From positions 1 through 64,000 of the forward strand of contig DKBM01000006.1 of the NCBI GenBank assembly GCA_002451215.1: a DNA stretch of 64,000 nucleotides, read 5' to 3'. This document shows, piece by piece, positions 16,622 through 25,986 of the stretch. The first letter of the stretch is position 1. Each line of letters opens with the position of its first letter. The translations under genes and the position numbers were made by a program. Origin of the DNA: SM1-46 sp002451215. Its GTDB lineage: Bacteria; Pseudomonadota; Gammaproteobacteria; Acidiferrobacterales; Sulfurifustaceae. Below the pieces are notes generated by a model. That model was given only the letters and a program-made list of their open reading frames with translations, was not told the DNA's origin and did not search any database.

Positions 16622-19450
16622 TCATTCGGGCAGTGCCTCGACTTGGGCGCATTGGGTGCGAAACTTGGCCAGCGCTGCCTCGAACTCGCTCACGCGCTGC
16701 TTCTCCTGTGCCACGATTTCCGCCGGCGCGCGCGCCACGAAGTCCGCGTTCGCAAGCTTGCCGGTCGCCTTGATGAGCTCCTTTTCCAGACGAACGATTT
16801 CCTTCTTTAGCCGCGCCAGCTCGTCGACTTTGTTGATGATGCTGCCCAGCGGGATTAGTACCTTCATCAAGTCGACGAGCCCAATGGCCGATTCGGGCGC
16901 TTGCTCGCCTGCTTCGAGCCAGGTGATCGATGACAGTCGCGCGAGGGTCGTCAGGTACCGCCGGTTGCGCTCAAGATAGTTCTTCTCTCGTTCGCTGCCA
17001 TCCTGAAGCATCATCGGCAGTGGCTTGCCAGGGGGAATATCGCGCTCCCCGCGTATGTTTCGGACCGTTTCAATCATGGCCATGACCCATCTCGCTTCCC
17101 GCACGGCATCTGCGTCGAACGCGTAATCGGTCGAGCGTGGAAACGGCTGACGCATAATCGTCGCTCCTGACTTGCCGGCCACCAGTGGGGAAACGCGGTA
17201 CCACAGTTCCTCGGTAATGAACGGCATAATCGGATGGAGCAGGCGAAGCGTCGCCTCCAGGACCACGACCAGGGTTTGGCGCGTGCCACGCAGCAGCGCG
17301 GCGCCGCTCGCCGAATCGTTGAGCACTACCTTGGACAATTCCAGATACCAGTCGCAGTATGAATACCAGATGAGGTTGTAAATCGACTGGCCGGCGAGAT
17401 CAAACCGATACTCGGCGAACGCGCCATCCACCTCGGCGACGGTTTCTTGGAGACGCGAGAGTATCCAGCGATCGATGACGGTGTATTCGACCGATTCGGT
17501 GCCCAGACCACAGTCCTTGCCCTCGGTGTTCATGAGAACGTAGCGGGCTGCGTTCCATAGCTTGTTGCAGAAGTTGCGGTAACCCTCCAGCCGGCCGACA
17601 TCGAAGCGCACGTCGCGCCCCTGGGTCGCGACACTGGCAAACGTGAAGCGTAGCGTATCGGTGCCAAACGCCGGGATGCCATTGGCAAAGTTCTTGCGCG
17701 TCAGGCGTTCGATTCGCTCGCGCAGGTGCGGCTGCATGACCTCGCGCGTACGCTTAGCGACCAGCGACTCCAGATCAATGCCGTCGATGATATCGAGGGG
17801 ATCGAGCACGTTGCCCTTGGACTTCGACATCTTCTGGCCTTCGGCGTCGCGCACCAGGCCATGGACATATACCTCGCGGAACGGCACCTCGCCAGTGAAT
17901 TTGAGACCCATCATGATCATGCGTGCGACCCAGAAGAAGATGATGTCAAAGCCCGTGACCAGCACGCTGCTTGGATAAAACGTCTTCAGTTCCGGCGTTT
18001 GTTCGGGCCAACCCAGAGTCGAAAACGGCCAAAGAGCAGACGAGAACCAGGTATCGAGCACGTCATCGTCTTGTCGCAATGGCCGGTCAGCGAGGCCATG
18101 CTCTTTCCGAACCTCGGTCTCACTGCGACCGACATACACGGCGCCGGCGTCGTCGTACCACGCGGGTATGCGATGGCCCCACCAAATCTGGCGTGAGATG
18201 CACCAGTCCTGGATATTGCGCATCCACTCGTAGTAGGTCTTGGCCCAGTTATCGGGCACAAAGCGAATGCGCCCATCCTCCACGGCCTTGGTCGCCTCCG
18301 CGGCGAGCGGAGCGACCTTCACGTACCACTGATCGGTCAGGAACGGTTCAATGACCGCATTGGTGCGATCGCCTCGCGGCACCATCAGCTTGTGGTCCTG
18401 GATGCGCTCCATGAGCCCCTTGGCCTCCAGGTCGGCGATGATGCGCTTGCGTGCGTCGTAGCGGTCGAGGCCGTGATAGGGAGAGCCCGGCAGGTCGATT
18501 TTTGCGTCGACCGTAAAGATGTTGATAAGCGGCAAGTTGTGGCGACGGCCAACCTCGTAGTCATTGAAGTCGTGCGCGGGAGTGATCTTGACGCAGCCGC
18601 TGCCGAATTCCTTGTCGACGTATTCATCCGCTATGACCGGAATGCTTCGACCGGTGAGCGGCAGTTCAACTTGCTTGCCAATGAGGTGGCGATAGCGCTC
18701 ATCATCCGGGTGCACGGCCACCGCAGCATCGCCGAGCATCGTCTCAGGGCGCGTCGTGGCAACCACAAGAGGCTTTTCCGAGCCCTGAATGGGATAGCGG
18801 ATGTGCCATAGATGGCCGGCTTCTTCTTCTGAGACGACCTCCAGATCCGAGACCGCGGTGTGCAGCACGGGATCCCAGTTGACCAGCCGCTTGCCCCGAT
18901 AAATGAGACCCTCGTCGTAAAGCCGGACGAATACTTCTGTCACAGCGCGTGACAGGCCTTCGTCCATGGTGAACCGCTCGCGCGACCAGTCGACCGAGGC
19001 GCCCATGCGGCGCAGCTGCCGGGTGATCGTGCCGCCGGAATGCGCCTTCCACTCCCAGACGCGAGCGATGAACTGTTCGCGCCCCAGATCGTTGCGTGTT
19101 TTGCCCTCGGCATTGAGTTGGCGTTCGACCACCATTTGCGTGGCGATGCCGGCGTGATCGGTGCCCACCTGCCAAAGCGTGTTGTCCCCCCGCATGCGGT
19201 GGTAGCGAACAAGCGTGTCCATGAGCGTGTCCTGGAACGCATGGCCCATGTGCAGGCTGCCGGTGACATTGGGCGGGGGGATCATGATGCAGTACGGCTC
19301 GCCCGATCCGGCGGGGCTGAAGTAGCCGGCGCGTTCCCAATGTTCGTACAGACGCGTTTCGATCGCGTGCGGTTCGTACGACTTGCTGAGACTCGCTGCG
19401 GCGTCGGCCTGGCTGGAGGCGCCAGGTCCTTTTTGAATGTCGCGTTTCAT
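16622..19450 (-). CDS. valS: Valine--tRNA ligase
   Basis: 942 aa, the usual length. Class I synthetase that charges tRNA-Val and edits misactivated threonine. Visible marks: HIGH-type motif PPPNVTGSLHMGH ending at residue 70, the editing (CP1) domain with VVATTRPETMLGDAAVAVHPDDERY and a metal/editing Asp region DFNDYEVG, the KMSKS loop QKMSKSKGNVLDP at about 540-544, the anticodon-binding helical domain, and a C-terminal coiled coil (MKVLIPLGSIINKVDELARLKKEIVRLEKELIKATGKLANADFVARAPAEIV) that binds the tRNA. It starts about 50 bases after the acidic low-complexity gene; a hairpin in that gap may separate the transcripts. Confidence 0.98.
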   Translation of the reverse strand: MKRDIQKGPGASSQADAAASLSKSYEPHAIETRLYEHWERAGYFSPAGSGEPYCIMIPPPNVTGSLHMGHAFQDTLMDTLVRYHRMRGDNTLWQVGTDHAGIATQMVVERQLNAEGKTRNDLGREQFIARVWEWKAHSGGTITRQLRRMGASVDWSRERFTMDEGLSRAVTEVFVRLYDEGLIYRGKRLVNWDPVLHTAVSDLEVVSEEEAGHLWHIRYPIQGSEKPLVVATTRPETMLGDAAVAVHPDDERYRHLIGKQVELPLTGRSIPVIADEYVDKEFGSGCVKITPAHDFNDYEVGRRHNLPLINIFTVDAKIDLPGSPYHGLDRYDARKRIIADLEAKGLMERIQDHKLMVPRGDRTNAVIEPFLTDQWYVKVAPLAAEATKAVEDGRIRFVPDNWAKTYYEWMRNIQDWCISRQIWWGHRIPAWYDDAGAVYVGRSETEVRKEHGLADRPLRQDDDVLDTWFSSALWPFSTLGWPEQTPELKTFYPSSVLVTGFDIIFFWVARMIMMGLKFTGEVPFREVYVHGLVRDAEGQKMSKSKGNVLDPLDIIDGIDLESLVAKRTREVMQPHLRERIERLTRKNFANGIPAFGTDTLRFTFASVATQGRDVRFDVGRLEGYRNFCNKLWNAARYVLMNTEGKDCGLGTESVEYTVIDRWILSRLQETVAEVDGAFAEYRFDLAGQSIYNLIWYSYCDWYLELSKVVLNDSASGAALLRGTRQTLVVVLEATLRLLHPIMPFITEELWYRVSPLVAGKSGATIMRQPFPRSTDYAFDADAVREARWVMAMIETVRNIRGERDIPPGKPLPMMLQDGSEREKNYLERNRRYLTTLARLSSITWLEAGEQAPESAIGLVDLMKVLIPLGSIINKVDELARLKKEIVRLEKELIKATGKLANADFVARAPAEIVAQEKQRVSEFEAALAKFRTQCAQVEALPE

Positions 19451-19460
19451 GAGTACCCCG

Positions 19461-19489
19461 AAAAACTGCGCGCCCGCTAGCGCGGGCGC
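19461..19489 (-). terminator. Hairpin with T-tract between the low-complexity gene and valS
   Basis: Stem GCGCCCGC (19470-19477) / GCGGGCGC (19482-19489), loop TAGC. Read on the minus strand it is followed after four bases by TTTTT (complement of 19461-19465). It would terminate or attenuate transcripts coming from the low-complexity gene before valS; whether valS has its own promoter here is not visible. Confidence 0.55.
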
Positions 19490-19498
19490 AGAGACTGG

Positions 19499-21076
19499 CT
19501 ACGGCTTCGGCATATTCTCGCGTTTTGCGCCGGCTTTCTCCAGTTCCTCACGCAGCAATTGCTGGAGGCGGTGAATGGTCTTGGTGTCGATCCCGATTTC
19601 CCCGCGCTTGCGTCGCTCAATGTTGAGACGCGCTGCGACCCGCACGGCAAGCTCGCGGGCCCGGTCAGCGGCCGGCAAAGGCGGCTCAATGAGATTCAAC
19701 TGGGCCGCGGCCGGCGGCGGCACCACGACGTCCTGCAATACTGGAAGGTCCCCGGGGTCGATCTCCATATGGTCACCCAGCGTCCCAACAGCCGGCTCCT
19801 CTGGGGGTGTGACTGCAGTGGGGGGTTCAGGACGCTCGAATTCGATTGAATATCCAGGAGCCTCCGCCGCCTCTATTTCGAGTGACGGCACCTCCTCGGA
19901 CTCTGGTTCGCGATCGACCGGTTCCATATCCGTGCTCGCGTCAGATTCCGAAAGGCCCTCGCGCTGTGCATCGGGCTCAGGCAAAGCCTGGGCATCGATT
20001 TCGTCCACATGCTCGGGCGCAGCGGATTCTTCAGACGCCTCGGGAGGTTCGAGGTCCGTAAAACCAGGCGACGATGCGATTGCGCCGTTGTCCTGGTCCC
20101 CGATGGTCGGCGCTCCCATCGTCTCGGGTGCTGACTCTTTCGCCGAAGGCGGTATTGCCTCAAGCAGAATTTCCTCAGCTTCATCCGTCGCGGTATTCTG
20201 CATGCTCACTTGAGCCTCATCCGCCGGTATCGCAGGCGCTTCGTCAATCGCCTCCGGCAAGTCGACTTCGTGCGTTGTCGGCGTGCTCGCTTGATGCAGC
20301 CCGCTTCCGCGCTCTGGAGACTCCAACAAGTCGGTTTCATTCTCTGGTGATGCAACGGTTCCTGCGGTTGTCTTCTCGGCAGGGGAGGGTTCAAGGGTCA
20401 GTTCCGCGGCGCTGCCTGCGTTGATTATCGGTATGTCGCCGAACGGGAGTTGCTGCTGCGCCTCTTCCGGCGACGGCACTTCGGGGATATTCGCTTCCGG
20501 CGTTGTCACGGTTGTCGCAGCAAGGGATGCGGCTGGTGGCACGTCAATAGTCACTTCATCAGACAAGTTGGCGTCCACCGGCGCCTGTGTTGCACTCGGC
20601 GACGTCTCGAAAATCTCGGGAACCGGCTCGGCGGCGACCGCCGTGGAGGTATCCGCGAGTTCAGACAACACGCTATCAGCTTGAGCCAGCGCCTCGCTAG
20701 CATCGTAGAACTCGGTCGCCTGTGTCGTTTCGCTTCCCGACACTTCGGTTTCCTCCGGCTCGGTGTCAGCCGTTGCGGCGAGCGTTCTGCCTGTTTCCGC
20801 GCCATCCTCGGGAGCCAGTTCGTGACTAACGAGCGAGCGCAGCGACGCCAGTACGGCACCAACATCCACCGGATCGCCAGCCTGGTTGGTGGACGGTGCG
20901 GCGGGCTGGGGCCTGGGCACCTTGCGCGGACGCCCAACTTTGCCGTAGTGCGGCTTTGGCGGGGGCGGGGGTTTCGGGGCGTCGTGGAGTAGTTCGCCGC
21001 GCATGAGGTCCTGGAGCGACTTCAGTACCTCATCAAGAGTGTGCTTCTCTGAGGGTTTGTGGGCGTTGGAAGTCAT
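19499..21076 (-). CDS. Acidic Pro/Glu/Ala-rich low-complexity protein between holC and valS
   Basis: 525 aa, not recognised as a named family. Residues 14-29 (LDEVLKSLQDLMRGEL) and 72-87 (VGAVLASLRSLVSHEL) are two similar amphipathic helices, joined by a Pro-rich basic segment with KPHYGKVGRPRKVPRP, which resembles an AT-hook. About residues 90-455 are disordered and very acidic (long runs rich in E, P, A, S, T). The last ~65 residues are helical and basic: DRARELAVRVAARLNIERRKRG...TIHRLQQLLREELEKAG. No signal peptide or membrane helix. The plan (short N-terminal helix, acidic linker, C-terminal helical domain) and the position beside valS recall alphaproteobacterial PopZ, but homology is not shown. 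It starts 18 bases after holC and is probably co-transcribed with pepA-holC. Confidence 0.7.
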   Translation of the reverse strand: MTSNAHKPSEKHTLDEVLKSLQDLMRGELLHDAPKPPPPPKPHYGKVGRPRKVPRPQPAAPSTNQAGDPVDVGAVLASLRSLVSHELAPEDGAETGRTLAATADTEPEETEVSGSETTQATEFYDASEALAQADSVLSELADTSTAVAAEPVPEIFETSPSATQAPVDANLSDEVTIDVPPAASLAATTVTTPEANIPEVPSPEEAQQQLPFGDIPIINAGSAAELTLEPSPAEKTTAGTVASPENETDLLESPERGSGLHQASTPTTHEVDLPEAIDEAPAIPADEAQVSMQNTATDEAEEILLEAIPPSAKESAPETMGAPTIGDQDNGAIASSPGFTDLEPPEASEESAAPEHVDEIDAQALPEPDAQREGLSESDASTDMEPVDREPESEEVPSLEIEAAEAPGYSIEFERPEPPTAVTPPEEPAVGTLGDHMEIDPGDLPVLQDVVVPPPAAAQLNLIEPPLPAADRARELAVRVAARLNIERRKRGEIGIDTKTIHRLQQLLREELEKAGAKRENMPKP

Positions 21077-21094
21077 TGCAATGGCATGCGGCCC

Positions 21095-21520
21095 CTACAA
21101 ACGATGGGTGTCGAGCGGATAACCACGGTCGCGGTAGAAGCGAAATCGTGCGCGTGCACGCTCCTTATCATCATCGGCGCCACCGACGATCTCGGCCACG
21201 CGCTGAAAGCGACTGAAGCACTCCGGAACTTCGGGCGCGAGCGAGATCAGTACGTCCGTAAACTCGGGCGGTGGTGCCTGCGGTCCGACGACCACGGGTG
21301 GAATGGGGTCCATATGTTCGGATTGTAGTCCATGGGGGATGAAACTCCCGGCGCTAAATGTCCACAGAAGGTCATTAAGTGCCTGTGCCTGTTCGTCCGA
21401 GGCCGTCAGCAAATAGACGCGATGACCGAGCCGAAAAGCCTTGGCAACTACCTTGCAGGCCGCCAACTGGCGCGTGCGCTCATTCGCATCGGCAAGCACA
21501 TAGAAATCGACACGCGTCAC
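21095..21520 (-). CDS. holC: DNA polymerase III subunit chi
   Basis: 141 aa from a GTG start at 21520 that overlaps the pepA stop (GTGA); the longer upstream frame lies within pepA. Accessory subunit of the clamp loader that links it to single-strand-binding protein. The N-terminus VTRVDFYVLADANERTRQLAACKVVAKAFRLGHRVYLLTASDEQAQALNDLLWTFSAGSFIPH carries the HolC pattern (FYxL, ACrLaeKA, GxRVyvl, LDxlLWtf...sFiPH), and the C-terminal half has VLISLAPEVPECFSRFQRVAEIVGGADDDKERARARFRFYRDRGYPL, the typical RxRFRxYRxxGYxL end. The length is close to the E. coli protein. Confidence 0.95.
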   Translation of the reverse strand: MTRVDFYVLADANERTRQLAACKVVAKAFRLGHRVYLLTASDEQAQALNDLLWTFSAGSFIPHGLQSEHMDPIPPVVVGPQAPPPEFTDVLISLAPEVPECFSRFQRVAEIVGGADDDKERARARFRFYRDRGYPLDTHRL

Positions 21521-23043
21521 GCCGGGACGGTTTCCTTCGGGGTTTCGGCGGCGTATTTGCCTGCGCGCTCGATCAGGAACTGGACTAACAGCGGCACCGG
21601 TCGGCCGGTCGCGCCCTTTTCCTTTCCGGTCTTCCAGGCTGTTCCGGCGATGTCGAGATGCGCCCATTTGAACTTTTTCGTGAAGCGCGCGAGGAAGCTG
21701 CCACCGATGATCGCGCCAGCTTCACGCCCACCGATATTCGCCATGTCGGCAAAGTTGCTGTCGAGCTGCTTTTGATACTCCTCCCACAACGGCAGCTGCC
21801 AGGCGCGATCCCAAGCATACTTTCCGGCATTCAGCAGCTCGCGCGCGAGCTGATCGTTGTTGCTCATCAGGCCGCTGGCTTGGCCACCGAGTGCGATCAC
21901 ACAGGCCCCGGTGAGCGTTGCAATGTCTACCACGGCTTGCGGCTCGAACCGCTCGGTGTAGGTGAGGGCGTCACACAGGATCAGTCGACCCTCGGCGTCG
22001 GTGTTCAGTACTTCGACGGTTTGGCCTGACATTGAGGTGACGATGTCACCTGGCTTGTTGGCATTGCCGTCCGGAAGGTTTTCGCTCGATGGAATGACGC
22101 CGACGATGTTGAGCGACAGTTTCAATTCGGCTGCGGCCTTTATGGCCCCAAGCACTGACGCGGCGCCACACATGTCGTACTTCATTTCGTCCATGTTGGC
22201 AGCCGGCTTGATCGAGATGCCGCCGGCATCGAAAGTGAGACCCTTGCCGACAAGTGCGATCGGTGCCTGGTCCTCCGCGCCGCCGCGATACTCGAGCACG
22301 ATGAGTTTCGGTGGCTGGCGGCTGCCGCGCGAAACCGACAGCAGCGCGCCCATGCCGAGCGACTTCATGTCGGGCTCTTCCAGCACCGTTACCTTGAAGT
22401 GGTGGTGCTTGCCGAGATCGCGCGCCTGGTCGGCGAGATATTCCGGCGTGCAAATGTTTCCCGGCAGGTTGCCCAGATCCCGCGCGAGGCGCACGCCCGC
22501 CGCCAGCGCCTGACCCTCTCGGATAGCCTGCTCACCGTTGGCAAGATCGCTGCGCCGTGGCACGGCGAGGATCACGCGCTTCAAGGCCCGCTTGGAGGGT
22601 TTGGGCTTGCTCTTTAGCTGCTCAAACCGGTACTGCGAGGCCTCAATAATTTCCACGGCCTGGCGGATCTTCCACGCAACGTCGCGGCCCTTAACCTCGG
22701 CCTCGGAAAGAAAGAACGCGATCTCGGTTGCGCCGATATGTTTGAGCCCATCCATCGATCGTGCCACTGCTTCGCGATAGCGGGCTTCGTGGAACTCCTT
22801 TTCCTTCCCGCATCCGACAAGCAGCACGCGCTCGCTGGGGACGTTGGGCAGGGTGTGCAGCAGCAGGACCTGTCCAACGCGCCCGTCGAGATCGCCGCGG
22901 CGCAGGATGCCAGTCAGCGCACCCTGTGAGGCCTCATCGAGCTGTTGGGCCGCAGCCGACAAGCGCCGCCCTTCAAACACGGCAGCGACAACGCAACCCG
23001 TGCGTTGTTTGTCAGCGGTCCCGCTTTTTACCGAGAATTCCAT
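21517..23043 (-). CDS. pepA: Leucyl aminopeptidase (cytosol aminopeptidase, M17)
   Basis: 508 aa. Two-metal aminopeptidase that trims N-terminal residues in the cytosol; in enterobacteria it also binds DNA in site-specific recombination. Active-site signatures: VGKGLTFDAGGISIKPAANMDEMKYDMCGAASVLG with the metal-binding Lys and Asp residues, and NTDAEGRLILCDALTYTE, the M17 consensus. The N-terminal domain (to about residue 170) is the usual variable one. First gene of pepA-holC-X-(valS); it is divergent from lptF, as in E. coli and Pseudomonas. Confidence 0.97.
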   Translation of the reverse strand: MEFSVKSGTADKQRTGCVVAAVFEGRRLSAAAQQLDEASQGALTGILRRGDLDGRVGQVLLLHTLPNVPSERVLLVGCGKEKEFHEARYREAVARSMDGLKHIGATEIAFFLSEAEVKGRDVAWKIRQAVEIIEASQYRFEQLKSKPKPSKRALKRVILAVPRRSDLANGEQAIREGQALAAGVRLARDLGNLPGNICTPEYLADQARDLGKHHHFKVTVLEEPDMKSLGMGALLSVSRGSRQPPKLIVLEYRGGAEDQAPIALVGKGLTFDAGGISIKPAANMDEMKYDMCGAASVLGAIKAAAELKLSLNIVGVIPSSENLPDGNANKPGDIVTSMSGQTVEVLNTDAEGRLILCDALTYTERFEPQAVVDIATLTGACVIALGGQASGLMSNNDQLARELLNAGKYAWDRAWQLPLWEEYQKQLDSNFADMANIGGREAGAIIGGSFLARFTKKFKWAHLDIAGTAWKTGKEKGATGRPVPLLVQFLIERAGKYAAETPKETVPA

Positions 23044-23269
23044 GTGCGCGTTCCGTTTCTTGTCATGATCATTGTGCGTCCTGGCCCCGATGCCCTGTGA
23101 TATAGTCCTTGCCGGACTGGTCCTTCTGATTATCGTTCAAGCTGTTATCGAGGCTGAGTCACTGGATTGGGATGATTCCATGCCGGTGTGTCAATACGGC
23201 ACCATTCGCGGGACATTCTGGGTCGCGTCGTCGCCCTTGTCAAAGCATCATGCGTAGGTTTCTTGCGGC
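23044..23269. other. Divergent promoter region pepA / lptF
   Basis: 226 bases without a gene, separating two divergent operons. TATAGT at 23101-23106 could be a -10 for lptF, but no good -35 sits at 16-18 bases. The sequence GTTATCG occurs close to a second TTATCG in direct orientation (about 23131-23150). No confident operator. Confidence 0.4.
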
Positions 23270-24364
23270 ATGATCATCTATCGCGCGCTGCAGCGCGAAT
23301 CCATGCGCACCGCGGTAGCGATCGTTATCGTGCTGATCGCGCTGTTTGTGTTCGTGACTTTCAGCACCCTGCTCGGTCGGGCGGCGCGGGGGGCCTACGC
23401 CGACGCCGCGGTGCTGACGCTGCTCGGGCTGCAAGTGCTTTTGCGCCTGGACGTGCTGATTCCGCTTTCCCTCTACCTTGGATTGCTGTTGACGCTGGGG
23501 CGCTGGTATCGCGACAGCGAGATGGTTGTGCTCGCGGCATGCGGCATTGGGCTGACACAGTTGCTACGTCCCGTGCTGGTGCTTGCCCTCATCTTCTCAA
23601 CGATATCGGCAGTATTGGCGTTCTATATCAATCCGCTCGCAGATCGGTTGATCGACAAGACGCGCCGTGAAACCGGTACACGCACGGAGGCAAGTATGGT
23701 CACGCCAGGCACGTTTATCGACGCGCCAGGCGGGCGGGTGATTTATTCGGAAAATGTTGATCCCGATGGACCGCGTTTCGAATCGCTGTTCGTGACCCGG
23801 TTGCAGGCAGACAGGGAAGGCGTGGTGCTCGCGCGGACGGGTCGTCCCGAGGAAAGTCCGGATCGGTCCCACGACCTGCTGGTGCTCGACGATGGTGCGG
23901 CGTATGAAGGTCGACCAGGTGAGACGGAGTACCACATTTTGACTTTTAAGCGCGCCACACTACGGATCCGCCCGCGACGCGTCAGCGAGGCGCCGCTGCA
24001 AATCAGCGCGACGCCGACGCGTGAATTGTTGCGGATGCCCGGAGCGGAGGCGAATGCCGAATTGCACTGGCGCCTAGCACGGCCAGTTGGTGTTCTGGTG
24101 ATGGCGCTGTTTGCGCTCGGGCTCGCTTACACTGACGCGCGACGGGGACGAATGACAAACATTTTCGTCGCCATTCTGGTCTACTTCATTTACTCGAATC
24201 TGGTGAACTTCGGACAGGCGCTGCTGCGAAAAGACAGAGTGGCGCCGGTGCTCGGGCTGTGGTGGGTGCATGCGCTGATGCTCGCGGCAGCGGCGTACCT
24301 GATCTGGTGCCGTATCAACAATCGCGCAGTATTCGCGCCGTTTCGTCGCGGCAGGTCTGCATGA
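23270..24364 (+). CDS. lptF: LPS export ABC transporter permease LptF
   Basis: 364 aa. With LptG and LptB it forms the inner-membrane LptB2FG transporter that extracts lipopolysaccharide and passes it to LptC. Visible layout: three N-terminal helices (residues about 12-35, 50-75, 98-122), a periplasmic beta-jellyroll (about 130-265, including EASMVTPGTFIDAPGGRVIYSENVD), then three C-terminal helices. MIIYRALQRESMRTAVAIVIVLIALFV is the usual LptF start and the motif EMVVLAACGIGLTQL is the coupling-helix region contacting LptB. It overlaps lptG by ATGA. The divergence from pepA is the standard gammaproteobacterial arrangement. Confidence 0.96.
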   Translation: MIIYRALQRESMRTAVAIVIVLIALFVFVTFSTLLGRAARGAYADAAVLTLLGLQVLLRLDVLIPLSLYLGLLLTLGRWYRDSEMVVLAACGIGLTQLLRPVLVLALIFSTISAVLAFYINPLADRLIDKTRRETGTRTEASMVTPGTFIDAPGGRVIYSENVDPDGPRFESLFVTRLQADREGVVLARTGRPEESPDRSHDLLVLDDGAAYEGRPGETEYHILTFKRATLRIRPRRVSEAPLQISATPTRELLRMPGAEANAELHWRLARPVGVLVMALFALGLAYTDARRGRMTNIFVAILVYFIYSNLVNFGQALLRKDRVAPVLGLWWVHALMLAAAAYLIWCRINNRAVFAPFRRGRSA

Positions 24365-25434
24365 TCCTCTCGCGCATCGATCGATATATTGGTCGCAGCG
24401 TCATCGTAGGCACGCTGCTGGTCCTTGCAGTGATCGCAGCAGTCACCACGCTGCTTTCGCTGGCAGAAGCGCTGCCGAACTATGGTCGGGGGAGTTTCGG
24501 CGTGGCCGCGCTGGTCCGCTATGTGCTGCTCTCGCAGGCGCGCAAGCTCTATGAGATTTTTCCGGTGGCTACTTTGATCGGCACGCTTCTCGGTCTCTCT
24601 GCACTCGCGCTTGGTTCAGAGCTCACTGCAATGCGGGCGGCCGGTGTCTCGACGCTACGCATTCTCGGCGCGGCCATGAAGACCGGAATCCTCCTGGTGC
24701 TGGCCTCGACCCTATTCGGAGAATTCGTCGTTCCATGGGCGGAAAACACGGCGCAGCTCGGTCGCGCCCGGGCGCTCGAAACCAGCCTCCAGCAGAAGGG
24801 GTCGGGGCTATGGCTCCGCGAGGGGTCGCGGTATGTGAACATTGGCGAGGTCCTTCCTGATCTCAGCCTGCTGCGCGTCTCGGTGTTCGAGGTCAATGAG
24901 GCGTTTCGGCTGCACGCCCAGACTTACGCGCAGCGCGCAGTCTACGTGCCGACCGAAAAGGCCTGGCGGCTGGAAGGCGTACGCGATACCACCGTGAACG
25001 AAGACCGACTAAAGGTGCAGCGTGTTGAGCAGCGTTTGTGGCAGGCGTCGCTGACACCGGAGATGGTAAATGTCTTCTCTGTGCAACCGGAAGGGCTGTC
25101 AGCCATACAGCTCGCGCGCTACATCGAGCATCTGCGTAACAATGGGCAGGATACGGCGCGGTATCGACTTGCATTCTGGCAGAAGATCCTGCTGCCACTC
25201 GCGACGGCGACCATGATTCTACTCGCCGCCCCGTTCGTCTTTCAGCACTTCCGAAGTGGCGGCATGAGCAAGCGACTCTTCATCGGTGTGCTGCTCGGAC
25301 TGGTATTCGTGATCTTGAATCGGACTTTTGGCTTTCTCGGACTGCTCTACGGTCTGCCGCCGATTCTCGGGGCCGGTATCCCCTTATTCCTATTCTTTTT
25401 GATCGCGCTGTACGCCCTGCGGCGCGTGGCCTGA
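24361..25434 (+). CDS. lptG: LPS export ABC transporter permease LptG
   Basis: 357 aa from ATG 24361, overlapping the lptF stop; the longer in-frame extension lies inside lptF. Partner of LptF in the LPS transporter. Starts ILSRIDRYIGRSVIVGTLLVLAVIAAVTTLL, with the coupling-helix segment GSELTAMRAAGVSTLRIL, a periplasmic jellyroll in the middle (EKGSGLWLREGSRYVNIGEVLPDLSL-type strands) and three C-terminal helices with LFIGVLLGLVFVILNRTFGFLGLLYGLPPILGAGIPLFLFF. A short GCGGT/ACCGC hairpin followed by GTTTT at 25441-25457 may terminate the transcript inside the end of the convergent RDD gene. Confidence 0.96.
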   Translation: MILSRIDRYIGRSVIVGTLLVLAVIAAVTTLLSLAEALPNYGRGSFGVAALVRYVLLSQARKLYEIFPVATLIGTLLGLSALALGSELTAMRAAGVSTLRILGAAMKTGILLVLASTLFGEFVVPWAENTAQLGRARALETSLQQKGSGLWLREGSRYVNIGEVLPDLSLLRVSVFEVNEAFRLHAQTYAQRAVYVPTEKAWRLEGVRDTTVNEDRLKVQRVEQRLWQASLTPEMVNVFSVQPEGLSAIQLARYIEHLRNNGQDTARYRLAFWQKILLPLATATMILLAAPFVFQHFRSGGMSKRLFIGVLLGLVFVILNRTFGFLGLLYGLPPILGAGIPLFLFFLIALYALRRVA

Positions 25435-25437
25435 TGT

Positions 25438-25986
25438 TCAGCGGTGCCCACCGCGTTTTGGGAGCAGCTGCAGGTGGGTACCGGACAGGCGATCGTGCCA
25501 CGCGCGTCGCTCGTGATCGTGCAAGATCCACAGGAATCCCAGACCGAGGCAGGCAAGTGAAACGAAGGCGGCAAGGAATCGCCGCGACGCCTGCCCCCAA
25601 CTCACCGGACCGCCGTTCGCAGATACAAGCCGCAGCCGCCAGACGCGCATGCCGAGGGTCTGCCCGCCGTGAGTCCAAAACCAGGCAAAGAATGTGAAGG
25701 CGACCGCTAGCAAATACAGGCGGAAGGTCGCGTGAGCGACCCCGGTCGAGGGGGGGCCGCCCATGAGCCAAACGATAGGTAGGCTGGCCACGATCATTAC
25801 GCCTATCAAGAGCAGCCAGTCGTAGAAGATTGCCGCCAGACGGCGCAGGAGGCCCGGTGTGGCCAAGTTAGGCGATGAATTTGGGGCACTCCCCGTTAGA
25901 TCGCCATTTTCAGCTGAAAAAGGCCCAGACAAGGCTATCTCGCCAACCGCTTGTGCACAGCAGGCGGAAAAAGGCTTCTTGGACAA
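25438..25986 (-). CDS. RDD family membrane protein
   Basis: 182 aa. The RDD domain is recognised by GLLRRLAAIFYDWLLLIGVMI (here R..YDW instead of the namesake RxxDD), by GQTLGMRVWRLRLVSANGG, and by the closing WHDRLSGTHLQLL. Three hydrophobic segments are visible at about residues 52-75, 86-105 and 140-158. The first ~45 residues are a polar extension, and a later start is possible. Function unknown; related proteins have been proposed to take part in ion or compatible-solute transport. It is often found next to lptFG in gammaproteobacteria. Confidence 0.8.
   Translation of the reverse strand: MSKKPFSACCAQAVGEIALSGPFSAENGDLTGSAPNSSPNLATPGLLRRLAAIFYDWLLLIGVMIVASLPIVWLMGGPPSTGVAHATFRLYLLAVAFTFFAWFWTHGGQTLGMRVWRLRLVSANGGPVSWGQASRRFLAAFVSLACLGLGFLWILHDHERRAWHDRLSGTHLQLLPKRGGHR

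Noticed and set aside
19499..21076. Low-complexity protein as a TonB- or FtsN-like envelope protein
   Set aside because: It has no signal peptide, membrane anchor, TonB C-terminal motif or SPOR domain, so the Pro/Glu-rich spacer alone does not justify that call.
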